NCBI RefSeq assembly: GCF_000960975.1
Contig: NZ_CP010803.1
Coordinates: 2,011,944-2,075,943 of the forward strand
Length of the DNA stretch: 64,000 nt
Source of the DNA: Martelella endophytica
GTDB lineage: Bacteria; Pseudomonadota; Alphaproteobacteria; Rhizobiales; Rhizobiaceae
Direction of reading: 5' to 3'
Both the position numbers and the translations under genes were made by a program. This document shows positions 18,478-26,943 of this stretch, piece after piece. The notes under the pieces were generated by a model. That model ran no database searches and was not told where the DNA came from. It saw nothing but the letters and a program-made list of their open reading frames with translations. Positions within the stretch are counted from its first letter, which is position 1. Every line of letters begins with the position of its first letter.

Positions 18478-18555
18478 ATGCCCTTTATGATGCGAAAAAC
18501 GATCGTCCTGCGCCCGAACGGCAAATTGGTCTGTCGATCCCGAACGGGATCATGA
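18478..18555 (+). CDS. possible 25-residue leader peptide
   Basis: A short frame beginning MPFMMRKTIVLRPNG and ending at TGA 18553-18555 has AGGAGAGGGAG upstream of its ATG. It lies between the promoter match and the next small gene. Basic and Met-rich at the start. Coding is inferred only from the RBS and context; it could be chance. Confidence 0.3.
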   Translation: MPFMMRKTIVLRPNGKLVCRSRTGS

Positions 18556-18627
18556 ACAGCATCAGGCTGTTGCACTTATAGATTGAAATTGCGGGCAGCC
18601 GCGCATAAGCGGACTGGAATCAGGTTC

Positions 18628-18837
18628 ATGAAAAAGCAGATGATTGAATTCGGCGGTCAGCCGGTCGGCATCGTCGTCCCGGAAAACGGGCGCCTTAAAT
18701 TCGTTGCGGTCAAGTTTCACGTTCACGCGCTTGACGGCGAGCTTTATGATACAATGGATGAGTTGAGGAACGCCATTCGGGCGCAGGTTGCCGCTTTTTA
18801 CGAGGGCGGTGGCGAGCGCGCGGCGGCGGCCGGGTGA
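18628..18837 (+). CDS. conserved small hypothetical protein, 69 residues
   Basis: Not a named family. The protein starts MKKQMIEFGGQPVGIVVPENG and continues with KFVAVKFHVHALDGELYDTMDELRNAI, a beta-rich N-terminal half then one amphipathic helix. I chose the ATG at 18628 (CAGG 4 bases upstream) because the sequence before it is unlike the rest. It precedes two small genes for membrane-associated proteins. Codon use and composition look like its neighbours, so it is probably real. Confidence 0.6.
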   Translation: MKKQMIEFGGQPVGIVVPENGRLKFVAVKFHVHALDGELYDTMDELRNAIRAQVAAFYEGGGERAAAAG

Positions 18838-18941
18838 CGCTGCCGAATTTGCGCCTGTTTCCGGAAGAAGCGCTGGAACAAGCGGAAGGCTGGCGCGTTG
18901 TCCGAACGGCAGCCTTTTTGTAAGAAATTCGGGAGTTCACG

Positions 18942-19283
18942 ATGGCAGAAAACAAATCCACCAGCGCGCGCGCCGCAAGCGCGGCAAGCAGCAAGACAGA
19001 AGCCGACATCCAGGCGCAGATCGATCAGCTGCGCGGTGACATCGCTAACCTCACCAAGCTGATTGGCGATCTGGGCAGCGAGAAGGCCAGCCAGGCCCGC
19101 GCCCGCGCCGAAAAGCTTCGGGACGACGCCACCAAGGCGGGCCAGGAAGCTTATGACCGCGCCCGTGACGAGGCTCTCTCGATGGAGGAAGACCTCGAGG
19201 ATCGCATCCGCATGAAGCCGCTTCAGTCTATTCTGATTGCCGCCGGCGTCGGTTTCCTCGCGGCCCTGTTCACACGGCGCTGA
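18942..19283 (+). CDS. DUF883 (ElaB/YqjD/YgaM-like) membrane-anchored protein
   Basis: 113 residues: a long, highly charged amphipathic helix (about 20-88, Ala/Lys/Glu/Arg-rich) followed by a single C-terminal transmembrane segment with LQSILIAAGVGFLAALF and a closing ARG-ARG. This is the layout of ElaB/YqjD proteins, which in E. coli are tail-anchored and bind ribosomes in stationary phase. It overlaps the next gene by one base (TGATG), so the two are translationally coupled, as yqjD and yqjE are in E. coli. Confidence 0.82.
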   Translation: MAENKSTSARAASAASSKTEADIQAQIDQLRGDIANLTKLIGDLGSEKASQARARAEKLRDDATKAGQEAYDRARDEALSMEEDLEDRIRMKPLQSILIAAGVGFLAALFTRR

Positions 19284-19708
19284 TGATGGAACGATTCGTA
19301 TCTCTGGCAGCGGCCGTCATGAGTCTTGACGGCCGCATGCTGGCGCGATCGGCCCGGCGCAATGCCATTGTCGCCGTCATCTTGCTCTTCCTGTTGTTGG
19401 CCGCTTATGTGAGCGGCGTCGCCGCGCTGGCCATATGGCTGTCGTCGATTTATGGCGCGCTCGGTGCCACGCTGGTGATCGCGATCGCCTCGCTGACGCT
19501 CGCGATCCTGCTTCTGATCTGGGCCATGATGATGAACCGGATGGAAAAGCGGCGCTACAGGGCGGCGAAGTACGCGACCGAGGAAATGCTTCAGGGCGTC
19601 TTCGGTCTCGTTCCGATGATGCTGCAGGAAAAGCCGATTACCGGCATGGGGGCCATTGCGGCCTTCGCCTATGTTCTTGCTCGGGCATCGATGAAGCGTC
19701 GGTCATAG
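19283..19708 (+). CDS. YqjE/phage-holin-superfamily III membrane protein
   Basis: 141 residues with two adjacent transmembrane helices (about 28-53 and 61-86) and a cytoplasmic C-terminal tail containing KRRYRAAKYATEE and a weaker hydrophobic segment near 116-130. The arrangement matches the YqjE/holin 3-6 family and the gene follows the DUF883 gene with a one-base overlap. Function in bacteria is not settled; envelope stress or stationary-phase roles are usual suggestions. Two Met codons stand in tandem at the start. Confidence 0.75.
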   Translation: MMERFVSLAAAVMSLDGRMLARSARRNAIVAVILLFLLLAAYVSGVAALAIWLSSIYGALGATLVIAIASLTLAILLLIWAMMMNRMEKRRYRAAKYATEEMLQGVFGLVPMMLQEKPITGMGAIAAFAYVLARASMKRRS

Positions 19709-19810
19709 CTTGACGTTCTGATCCGGGTCGGATTCGATCGACCTGCCGGGTGCCGGAGACGGCGTCCGGATGTTTTCGTTTTCATTCAAGAGATATTTTG
19801 GGAGGTTTCA

Positions 19811-20821
19811 TTGGCAACTTCTTCCCTGCCGACGCGCAGGCTCGGCACCACGGACATGTCCATCACCCGTGCCGGTTTCGGCGCCTGGGCCATCGGCGGC
19901 GGCGACTGGGCGGCAGGCTGGGGTGCGCAGGACGACGACGACTCCGTCGCCGCAATCCGTGCCGCCGTCGGGCAAGGCCTCAACTGGATCGATACTGCAG
20001 CCGTTTACGGGCTTGGCCACTCGGAAGACGTTGTGGGCAGGGCGATCGCGGATATTCCGGCCTCCGAGCGGCCCTATGTCTTCACTAAATGCGGCCTTGT
20101 CTGGGATGAGACCGACCGGATGGCGTCACCTCGCCGCGTCGGCCACCCGGACAGTCTCGTGGTCCAGACGGAAGCCTCCCTCAAGCGTCTCGGCGTCGAG
20201 GTCATCGATCTCCTGCAGGTTCACTGGCCATCTGACGATGTGCCGCTTGCCGACTACTGGGGCGCCATGGCCAATCTGAAGAAGGCCGGCAAGGTGCGGG
20301 CGATCGGCCTTTCCAACCACTCGGTGGCACAGCTGGAAGAGGCCGAAGCCATAGCCCATGTCGACACGTTGCAGCCGCCATTTTCCGCCATCCGCCGCGA
20401 TACGGCGGCCGAGCTTCTGCCCTGGGCGAAGGAGCACGGGACCGGCGTTATCTGCTACAGCCCGATGCAGGCGGGGCTTTTGACCGGCCGCTTTTCCGCA
20501 GAGCGCGCGGCGGCGCTGCCCGATGACGACTGGCGCAAGAACAATGCACAGTTCAATGGCGAGAAGCTTGAGGCCAATCTGGCGCTGGCTGATGCGCTGA
20601 AGCCGGTTGCCGAACGCCACGGTGTCTCGCAGGCGGCCGTCGCCATTGCCTGGGTTCTCGCCTTTCCGGGGCTGACCGGCGCCATTGTCGGTGCGCGCAA
20701 TCCGCAGCAGATCGAAGGCTGGATCGCGGCCGCTAGCCTCGAGCTGACGGAAGATGATATTTCGGAGATTGCCGCCGCGATCGAGGGCACCGGAGCAGGC
20801 AGTGGACCCGTCCGGCCCTGA
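19811..20821 (+). CDS. aldo/keto reductase (TTG start)
   Basis: 336-residue NADPH-dependent aldo/keto reductase. The catalytic tetrad region is visible: Asp-Thr-Ala-Ala-Val-Tyr (DTAAVYG), FTKCG with the Lys, and LLQVHWPS with the His. The NADP-binding end has GAIVGARNPQQIEGW. I take the start as TTG at 19811 because GGGAGG lies 5 bases upstream and family homology (LPTRRLGTTDMSITRAGFG) begins immediately after. It resembles the L-glyceraldehyde 3-phosphate reductase/YajO-like group. A second AKR of a different subfamily follows after 112 bases. Confidence 0.88.
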   Translation: MATSSLPTRRLGTTDMSITRAGFGAWAIGGGDWAAGWGAQDDDDSVAAIRAAVGQGLNWIDTAAVYGLGHSEDVVGRAIADIPASERPYVFTKCGLVWDETDRMASPRRVGHPDSLVVQTEASLKRLGVEVIDLLQVHWPSDDVPLADYWGAMANLKKAGKVRAIGLSNHSVAQLEEAEAIAHVDTLQPPFSAIRRDTAAELLPWAKEHGTGVICYSPMQAGLLTGRFSAERAAALPDDDWRKNNAQFNGEKLEANLALADALKPVAERHGVSQAAVAIAWVLAFPGLTGAIVGARNPQQIEGWIAAASLELTEDDISEIAAAIEGTGAGSGPVRP

Positions 20822-20933
20822 CACAATTCCTTTCGACCGGTTTGCCGGACGGGAATCCAATATCACCGATAGACTGCGTTCCGCGATCACAGCGATGGGC
20901 GGAACGCACCCAATGCCCTCGGAGGACACACCG

Positions 20934-21746
20934 ATGAAATCGATCAACGGCATCCCGCAGATGGGATTTGGAACCTGGAAGCGGCGCGATGACGAATGCT
21001 ATCGCACCGTGCTTGCGGCCCTTGAGGCCGGTTACCGCCATATCGACACCGCGCAGGCCTATGGAAACGAGGAAAGCGTCGGCCGGGCGCTGGCCGATTC
21101 CGGTCTCGGCGACGACGACGTGTTCGTCACCACCAAGGTCTGGATCGACAACTACGGCGACGATGCGTTTCGGCCGAGCGTCGAGGAAAGCCTGAAGAAA
21201 CTTGGCCGCAACAAGGTTGACCTGCTGCTGCTGCACTGGCCGGGCCGCAAGGGCGGACCTGCCATGGAGGATTACGTCGGACGGCTGGCGGCGGTCTACG
21301 ACGACGGGCTTGCGGCGCGGATCGGCGTTTCGAATTTCACCACAGCGCTCATGGATGAGGCGGCGAAGCTTCTCGGCGACCGGCCGATTTCAGCCAACCA
21401 GGTCGAATGCCACGTCTTCCATCAGAACCGGGTCATCGCCGATTACTGCAAGGAGCACGGCATTGCGATGACGGCCTATTCGCCGCTGGCGCAAGGCAAG
21501 ATCGCCGGCGAACCGGTGCTGAAGGAGATCGGCGCTGCGCACGGCGTCTCGGAAGGTGAAATCGCGCTCGCCTTTCTTCTGGCGGAGGGGCATGTGGTCA
21601 TCCCGACCTCCAGCAAGCCGGAACGGGTGAAGTCAAATCTCGCTGCCGCCGAGATCACGCTGACGGCGGAGGAAATCGATCGCCTGCGCGACCTCGACCG
21701 AAACATGCGGCTGATCAGCCCGGAATGGGCGCCCGACTGGGATTGA
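20934..21746 (+). CDS. aldo/keto reductase, 2,5-diketo-D-gluconate reductase type
   Basis: 270-residue reductase of the AKR5/DkgA-like subfamily. Motifs: GFGTWK, GYRHIDTAQAYGNEESVGRAL (Asp, Tyr), VTTKVWIDN (Lys), LLLLHWPG (His), IGVSNF and PTSSKPERVKSNL at the NADPH adenosine phosphate site. The ATG at 20934 has GGAGGA about 8 bases upstream. Its substrate is not fixed by sequence; members reduce methylglyoxal and other carbonyls. Followed by a hairpin. Confidence 0.9.
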   Translation: MKSINGIPQMGFGTWKRRDDECYRTVLAALEAGYRHIDTAQAYGNEESVGRALADSGLGDDDVFVTTKVWIDNYGDDAFRPSVEESLKKLGRNKVDLLLLHWPGRKGGPAMEDYVGRLAAVYDDGLAARIGVSNFTTALMDEAAKLLGDRPISANQVECHVFHQNRVIADYCKEHGIAMTAYSPLAQGKIAGEPVLKEIGAAHGVSEGEIALAFLLAEGHVVIPTSSKPERVKSNLAAAEITLTAEEIDRLRDLDRNMRLISPEWAPDWD

Positions 21747-21754
21747 GATTATTG

Positions 21755-21778
21755 GCAGCACTCAAATTTGGGTGCTGC
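21755..21778 (+). terminator. hairpin after the aldo/keto reductase pair
   Basis: GCAGCAC (21755-21761) pairs with GTGCTGC (21772-21778) around a 10-base loop, 8 bases after the stop. No T run follows, so termination strength is uncertain. Confidence 0.5.
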
Positions 21779-21876
21779 TAGTATATTGAAATTATTGACT
21801 AAAAATAAAATTTGCGATTGAAGCGCTCACAAAAATACGGCAGCCTTTCTCATTGTCAACGACAATGAGGTGGAAC

Positions 21877-22149
21877 ATGCGATTTGCTTCGGAATTCGAG
21901 ATGCAACTGGCCGGTTACGGGCTGACGACGGCGCATATCCTTTATCGGCTGCCCGATTTCGACAGCCTGCTGCAAACCTATGTCTGGCAGCACTACGACC
22001 TTGCGCCGGATTTTCCAGAGATGAACAAGTTTCTCGCGTTCTGGAAGGACAATCTCGAAGGGCCGCTGCATTCGGTGCGCTATGCCCACAAGCACCTGAT
22101 CGGCCCCAATGAATGGCGGCAGGTCACGGGCGAGTTCGCGATCCACTGA
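21877..22149 (+). CDS. Usg family protein
   Basis: 90-residue protein matching the alphaproteobacterial Usg family (often near tryptophan biosynthesis genes; function unknown). Recognisable segments are LAGYGLTTAHILYRLPDF, LLQTYVWQHYDLAPDFPEM and FWKDNLEGPLHSVRYAHKHLI. The start could be ATG 21865 or the TTG at 21853; the ATG at 21877 has GAGGTGG 5 bases upstream. No trp gene is adjacent here. It converges with the last gene of the nucleoside operon, 12 bases apart. Confidence 0.82.
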   Translation: MRFASEFEMQLAGYGLTTAHILYRLPDFDSLLQTYVWQHYDLAPDFPEMNKFLAFWKDNLEGPLHSVRYAHKHLIGPNEWRQVTGEFAIH

Positions 22150-22161
22150 CGGATCGTTGTC

Positions 22162-22698
22162 TCAGTCGGCCGACGTGTCGGTGACGGCGTCGAGCTGGTC
22201 CCTGGCGGAAAGCGTCATGCCCTCGGGATTTGTGGCGATGATGTCGTCGATCCGGTCCTTGCCGGCCTCATCGACGATCACGAACTGTGTCTCCGACCAG
22301 GCCTGATTGGCCGGGGGCTCGCCGGAGCAGGTGAGGAAGCGGAAGCGAACGTCGACCACCGTCGCATCGCCTTCGCTTACCGCCGGTGCGATCGTGACGT
22401 CGCGCAGCGGGCAACCATCCTGGGCATTGACGACGACGTCGTAGTCGAATGGCGTTCCCATTTCCTCGGCATCCGGCGTCGTCATCGCACGCGCATAGGC
22501 CGCCTTGAAATCGTCGCTGAAAAGCCGGTCGAGTCTCTCTTGCGAGAAGAGGTCCTGAAAAGGCGCGTCACCGGCCCAGTTCGAAACGGTAACGGACATG
22601 ACCTCGCGCACCGGGTCTTCCGGCGCTGCGGCGACGCTCGTCGCGAGAAGACAGGCAAGAGTGGCGGCGAATGCGGCCTTGGCGGGCAGGGTGTTCAA
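22162..22698 (-). CDS. uncharacterised exported protein at the end of the nucleoside operon (TTG start)
   Basis: 178 residues with a clear signal peptide (about 1-25, ending SVAAAPED) and no named domain. The mature part includes DLFSQERLDRLFSDDF, VVNAQDGCPLRDVTI and a C-terminal ETQFVIVDEAGKDRIDDII, reminiscent of small secreted DUF3828-type proteins. The start is TTG at 22698: it overlaps the deoA stop as TTGA, and no later Met would keep the signal peptide. Translational coupling to deoA places it in the nucleoside operon. Two Cys could form a disulfide. A role in nucleoside use is inference from position only. Confidence 0.68.
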   Translation of the reverse strand: MNTLPAKAAFAATLACLLATSVAAAPEDPVREVMSVTVSNWAGDAPFQDLFSQERLDRLFSDDFKAAYARAMTTPDAEEMGTPFDYDVVVNAQDGCPLRDVTIAPAVSEGDATVVDVRFRFLTCSGEPPANQAWSETQFVIVDEAGKDRIDDIIATNPEGMTLSARDQLDAVTDTSAD

Positions 22699-24005
22699 CC
22701 TGTGATCCTTTCCAGTATCAGCGGGCGGTCCGGCGGCGCGGTATCGGCAAACGCTGTGGCCGCGACCATGGCCGATATGGCGGCGCGGGCGTCGTCCTCA
22801 TTGGCGGCATGGACGAAGCCGAGCGGCTCGCCGGCATCGACCTTGCTGCCGATCGGCTTCAGGCCCGAATAGCCGACGCGGTGATCGATCGTATCATCCG
22901 GCTTCCGGCGCCCGCCGCCGAGCGAAACGACGCTGACGCCGATGGCGCGGGCGTCCATGGCGGCGATATAACCGGCGCACGGTGCCTCGACAGGGCGGAT
23001 AACCGGGGCCGCTACACGGTATTTCTCAGACCTGTCGGTGAAATCGGCAGGGCCGCCGAGGCCTGCGACCATCCGGCCGAAGGTCTCCAGCGCCTTGCCG
23101 CTCGAGAGCACTTCGCGTGCTCTTGAAAATGCTTGCCCGTGGCTGCTGCCTTCGGCATTGCCGATCATTTCGGCGGCGGTGGCGAGCACGATGGCCTCAA
23201 GCCGTGTGCCCGCCTTTTCGCCGCGCAGGAAGGCGAGCGCGTTATCGACCTCGAGCGCATTTCCGACCGCATCGGCCAGCGGCTCGTTCATGTCGGTGAC
23301 CAGCGCAGTGGTCGGCAGGCCGGCATCATTGGCGACCTTCACCAGAAGGCGGGCAAGCGCCTGCGCGTCATCGGGGTCGCGCATGAAGGCACCGCTGCCG
23401 TACTTCACGTCGAGCACCAGGGTCTGAAGGCCGGCTGCGAGCTTTTTCGAGAGAATGGACGAGACGATCAGCGGCATGGATTCGACCGTCGCGGTCACGT
23501 CGCGGATGGCATAAAGCCGCTTGTCCGCGGGTGCCAACGCGCCGCTCTGGCCGATGATCGCCGTGCCAGCCTCGCGCATGGTGCGGGCGAGCGTCTCTTC
23601 ATCCGGATTGACCGTGTAGCCGGGGATCGATTCGAGCTTGTCGAGCGTGCCGCCCGTCGGGCCGAGGCCCCGGCCGGAAATCATCGGCACGGCAAGGCCG
23701 CAGGCGGCCGCGATCGGAGCGAGCATTAGCGAGACATTGTCGCCGATGCCGCCGGTCGAATGCTTGTCGGCAACCGGACGGCCGAGATCGTTCCATGAAA
23801 GAACGCGGCCGGAATCGCGCATCGCCAGCGTCAGCGCCACCGTCTCGTCCTCATCCATGCCGCGGAAGAAAACCGCCATGGCAAAGGCGGCGGCCTGGGA
23901 TTCGGTCAGGCTGCCATCGGAAAGCGCGGTCACGAAATCGGAGATCTCCGCACGCGAGAGCAATTGCCCGTCGCGCTTCTTGCGGATGATCTCCTGCGCC
24001 AGCAC
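22695..24005 (-). CDS. deoA: thymidine phosphorylase
   Basis: Phosphorolyses thymidine and deoxyuridine to free base and deoxyribose 1-phosphate. The 436-residue protein has all family landmarks: the helical N-domain EIIRKKRDGQLLSRAEI, phosphate-binding KHSTGGIGDNVSL, the signature SGRGLGPTGGTLDKLE, and VLDVKYGSGAF. The start is GTG at 24005, 3 bases after the deoC stop. It is gene eight of a nine-gene nucleoside operon, supplying substrate for deoC after phosphopentomutase; no deoB is present in the window. Confidence 0.95.
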   Translation of the reverse strand: MLAQEIIRKKRDGQLLSRAEISDFVTALSDGSLTESQAAAFAMAVFFRGMDEDETVALTLAMRDSGRVLSWNDLGRPVADKHSTGGIGDNVSLMLAPIAAACGLAVPMISGRGLGPTGGTLDKLESIPGYTVNPDEETLARTMREAGTAIIGQSGALAPADKRLYAIRDVTATVESMPLIVSSILSKKLAAGLQTLVLDVKYGSGAFMRDPDDAQALARLLVKVANDAGLPTTALVTDMNEPLADAVGNALEVDNALAFLRGEKAGTRLEAIVLATAAEMIGNAEGSSHGQAFSRAREVLSSGKALETFGRMVAGLGGPADFTDRSEKYRVAAPVIRPVEAPCAGYIAAMDARAIGVSVVSLGGGRRKPDDTIDHRVGYSGLKPIGSKVDAGEPLGFVHAANEDDARAAISAMVAATAFADTAPPDRPLILERITG

Positions 24006-24008
24006 GGA

Positions 24009-24782
24009 CTAGTAGCCGCTGCCGCCCGACGACGAAGCCTTGCCGTCGAGCACGCCGAGAATGTCGTTGAGCAGGCTGGAGGCTCCGAAGCGGAAGGTGG
24101 TCGGCATCACCCAGCCTTCGCCCATCACCGTTTCGGCGAGGCTGAGATAAAGCTGGGCATCGCGGACGGAGGAAATGCCGCCGGCGGGCTTGAAACCGAC
24201 GGTGCGGTCGGCCTGGCGGATGACGCCGAGCATGATGTCGGCGGCTTCCAGTGTGGCGTTGACCGAAACCTTGCCGGTCGAGGTCTTGATGAAATCGGCA
24301 CCTTCGGCAATCGCCAGTTCGGAGGCCTTGCGGATCAGGCCCGCATCGCCCAGTTCGCCGGTTTCGAGGATGACCTTCAGGCGCACGGGTTCGCGGCAAT
24401 GAAAGCGCACGGCGCGGATCATTTCACTGACGGCCCACTCATTGCCGGCCTTCAGCTTCTTGTATGGAATGACGAGATCGATCTCGTCGGCGCCGTCACG
24501 GATCGCCTGCTCGGTCTCTTCCTCGACCGCGCTGATCGAGAGATCTCCGGAGGGAAAGTTCACCACGGTGGCGATCTTGATGAGATGGTCCTGCCCAAGC
24601 ATCTGCCGGGCAAGGCTGACGAAACGCGGCCAGATGCAGATCGCCGCCGGCGTGCCGTAGGGCGTGTGGGCGCGCTCGAGCAGGATTTCGATATCCTTCT
24701 CGGTGCAGTCATCCGAGAGATTGGTCAGGTCGAGGAGCGACAGCGAAACGGCGGCTGCCTCCTGGAGACTGTGATGTTTCAT
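24009..24782 (-). CDS. deoC: deoxyribose-phosphate aldolase
   Basis: Splits 2-deoxyribose 5-phosphate to acetaldehyde and glyceraldehyde 3-phosphate. The 257-residue protein has the Schiff-base Lys166 in FIKTSTGK, Asp102 in EIDLVIPY and the second active-site Lys198 in GFKPAGGI, matching the E. coli catalytic triad. Overlaps the purine nucleoside phosphorylase gene by 4 bases (ATGA). The extreme C-terminus (SSSGGSGY) ends in Tyr, as in E. coli DeoC where the terminal Tyr is catalytic. Confidence 0.96.
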   Translation of the reverse strand: MKHHSLQEAAAVSLSLLDLTNLSDDCTEKDIEILLERAHTPYGTPAAICIWPRFVSLARQMLGQDHLIKIATVVNFPSGDLSISAVEEETEQAIRDGADEIDLVIPYKKLKAGNEWAVSEMIRAVRFHCREPVRLKVILETGELGDAGLIRKASELAIAEGADFIKTSTGKVSVNATLEAADIMLGVIRQADRTVGFKPAGGISSVRDAQLYLSLAETVMGEGWVMPTTFRFGASSLLNDILGVLDGKASSSGGSGY

Positions 24783-25579
24783 GGCTTACCCCCGCCAATC
24801 ATGCGTTTTACGATCGCGGCCAGCTTGCGGCCACCGACGGGTGCCATGTTCTTGGTCTCGTCGTGGCCGAGTTCGCCGTCGCTCATGCCGGCTCCGAAAT
24901 TGGTGATCACCGAGGCGGCCGCGACCTTCAGACCCAGAAAGCGCGCCAGAATGACTTCCGGAACCGTGGACATGCCGACCGCGTCGGCGCCCAGGATCCG
25001 GGCCATGCGGATTTCCGCCGGTGTTTCGAAACTCGGACCTGAAAACCACATATAGACGCCTTCGGCAAGGTCAATATCTAAATCTGCGGCTGCCTGGCGC
25101 ATCCGGTCCGCGAGTTCGATGTCGTAGGCTTGGCTCATGCCGGTGAAGCGTCGGTCGCTGGGTTCGCCGATCAACGGGTTCATGCCGGAATAGTTGATGT
25201 GGTCGGAAATGAGCATCACCGAACCGGGCGGCATGTCCTCGCGCAGCGAACCTGCGGCGTTGGTCAGGATCAGCCCCTCGATGCCGAGGGCGGCGAGCGT
25301 TTCGAGCGGCAGGCGCATTGCGGCCGCATCGCCCTGTTCATAGTAATGGACCCGGCCGGACAGCATGATCACCGGCGTTCCGGCGAGCATGCCCGCGACA
25401 AGCCGCCCCTCATGGCCGCTGACGCCGCCGGCGGGAAAGCCCGGCAGTTCGGCAAAGGCGAAGCTTTTCGTGTCCACCAAAGCGTCGGTCAGCCCGCCAA
25501 GGCCGGAGCCGAGCACCAGGGCATAGCGCGGCCGGAATGCGCCGAGGGCGTCCTTCAGGATCAGCGCCGCTTCGGTCAT
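24779..25579 (-). CDS. purine nucleoside phosphorylase (trimeric, class I PNP type)
   Basis: 266-residue phosphorylase of purine (deoxy)nucleosides, low-molecular-mass trimeric family. Landmarks: VLGSGLGGL phosphate loop, LSGRVHYYEQGD with the catalytic His, LTNAAGSL, YMWFSGPSFETPAEIRM and GMSTVPEVILARFLGLKVAAAS, then a NFGAGMS segment where Asn of the purine site is expected. It overlaps cdd upstream and deoC downstream by 4 bases each, so the three are tightly coupled. Usual symbols for this type are punA or pnp; which applies is not certain. Confidence 0.93.
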   Translation of the reverse strand: MTEAALILKDALGAFRPRYALVLGSGLGGLTDALVDTKSFAFAELPGFPAGGVSGHEGRLVAGMLAGTPVIMLSGRVHYYEQGDAAAMRLPLETLAALGIEGLILTNAAGSLREDMPPGSVMLISDHINYSGMNPLIGEPSDRRFTGMSQAYDIELADRMRQAAADLDIDLAEGVYMWFSGPSFETPAEIRMARILGADAVGMSTVPEVILARFLGLKVAAASVITNFGAGMSDGELGHDETKNMAPVGGRKLAAIVKRMIGGGKP

Positions 25580-25974
25580 CCGATGTCCTCGGTATCGAAG
25601 GCATGCGGCAGCAGTGCGGCGACCGTCACCGTCTCGCGCACCCCGCCATCGTCGCAGAGATAGACTTCCGTCGCCTTGTCGGAAAATTCCGCAAGCTTCT
25701 GCCGGCAGCCGCCGCAGGGCGAGCAGAGCGCGAGACGCGGCGCATAGACGGCAACCGCCTTGATTGCCTTCGCGCCCCCCATGATCATATGGCCGATCGC
25801 CACGCCTTCGGCACAGATACCCTCCGGATAGGCGAGGTTTTCAACATTGGCGCCGGCATAGACGGTGCCGTCGTCGGCGAGGATGGCTGCGCCAACGGGA
25901 AATTTCGAATAGGGCGCATAGGCCTTTTCGCTGGCCGCGCGGGCAGCGGAAAAGAGATCTGAAGGGCTCGCCAT
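25576..25974 (-). CDS. cdd: cytidine deaminase
   Basis: Deaminates cytidine and deoxycytidine to uridine forms, feeding the phosphorylases of the same operon. The 132-residue, tetrameric-type enzyme has the zinc site: Cys54-Ala-Glu56 and PCGGC with Cys87 and Cys90, followed by RQ. GANVENLAYPEGICAE is the substrate-binding strand. One residue after the catalytic Glu is Gly where Arg is common, a tolerated variation. It starts 1 base after the second permease gene and overlaps the next gene by 4. Confidence 0.95.
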   Translation of the reverse strand: MASPSDLFSAARAASEKAYAPYSKFPVGAAILADDGTVYAGANVENLAYPEGICAEGVAIGHMIMGGAKAIKAVAVYAPRLALCSPCGGCRQKLAEFSDKATEVYLCDDGGVRETVTVAALLPHAFDTEDIG

Positions 25975-25975
25975 A

Positions 25976-26941
25976 TCAGCGCTCCTTGGTATAGGGCACG
26001 CCGCCGGCCTTCGGTGGGCGAGCCGTGCCGATGAAGCCGGCGAGCAGGACGCAGGTCAGGATATAGGGCATGGCCTGGAAGATCTGCACAGGCACCTCGC
26101 CGATGAACGGCATCGACTTGCCCTGCATGAAGTTCGAGAGCGCATCGAGGAAGCCGAACAGCAGGCAGGCGAGCATCACCGGAACGGGCTTCCATTTGGC
26201 GAAGATCAGCGCGGCGAGCGCGATATAGCCCTTGCCGGCCGACATGTTGTTGATGAACGAGGCCGATTGGGCGATCGAGAGATAGGTTCCGGCAAAACCG
26301 CAGAGAAAGCCGGCGATGATGACGGCGCGGTAGCGTAGCCACGTCACCGAAATGCCAGCGGTGTCGACGGCGCCCGGGTTCTCGCCAACGGCACGAAGAC
26401 GTAGGCCGAAGCGGGTCTTGTAGACCACCCACCAGACGATCGGGACGGTGAGGAAGGCGAGATAGACGAGGATGTTGTTGCCGGAGATCACATCCGAATA
26501 GAACTTGCCGAGGAAACCCATGTCGCGCGCGGCATCGGCGCCGGGAAGCTGGATGCCGGTGAAGCGGGCCGTGTTTTCGAGCTGAGGGGTGCGCCCGCCC
26601 TGGCGGAACCAGGCATTGCCGAGCACGACGGTAAGACCCGCCGCGACGAAGTTTAGCGCCACGCCGGAAACGATCTGGTTGCCGCGCGCGGTGATCGAGG
26701 CATAGCCGTGGACGATCGAAAATACGATCGAGATGCCGATGCCGCCGAGAAGACCGAGCCAGGGAGATCCGGTGTAATAGGCGACGACCGCCGCCGCGAA
26801 GGCCGAGGCCAGCATCTTGCCCTCGAGCCCGATGTCAAAGATGCCGGAGCGTTCCGAGAACAGGCCGGCAAGGGCGGTGAAGATCAGGGGAATGGAGAGC
26901 CGGACGGTCGAGCCGAGCATGCCGATGATGATGTCAATCAT
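25976..26941 (-). CDS. nucleoside ABC transporter permease 2
   Basis: 321-residue BPD_transp_2-type permease with about eight hydrophobic helices. LTALAGLFSERSGIFDIGLEGKML near the N-terminus and GENPGAVDTAGI (EAA-like loop contacting the ATPase) are typical of the second permease of BMP-family nucleoside importers (NupQ-like). It begins 2 bases after the first permease and ends 1 base before cdd. Confidence 0.92.
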   Translation of the reverse strand: MIDIIIGMLGSTVRLSIPLIFTALAGLFSERSGIFDIGLEGKMLASAFAAAVVAYYTGSPWLGLLGGIGISIVFSIVHGYASITARGNQIVSGVALNFVAAGLTVVLGNAWFRQGGRTPQLENTARFTGIQLPGADAARDMGFLGKFYSDVISGNNILVYLAFLTVPIVWWVVYKTRFGLRLRAVGENPGAVDTAGISVTWLRYRAVIIAGFLCGFAGTYLSIAQSASFINNMSAGKGYIALAALIFAKWKPVPVMLACLLFGFLDALSNFMQGKSMPFIGEVPVQIFQAMPYILTCVLLAGFIGTARPPKAGGVPYTKER

Positions 26942-26943
26942 GG

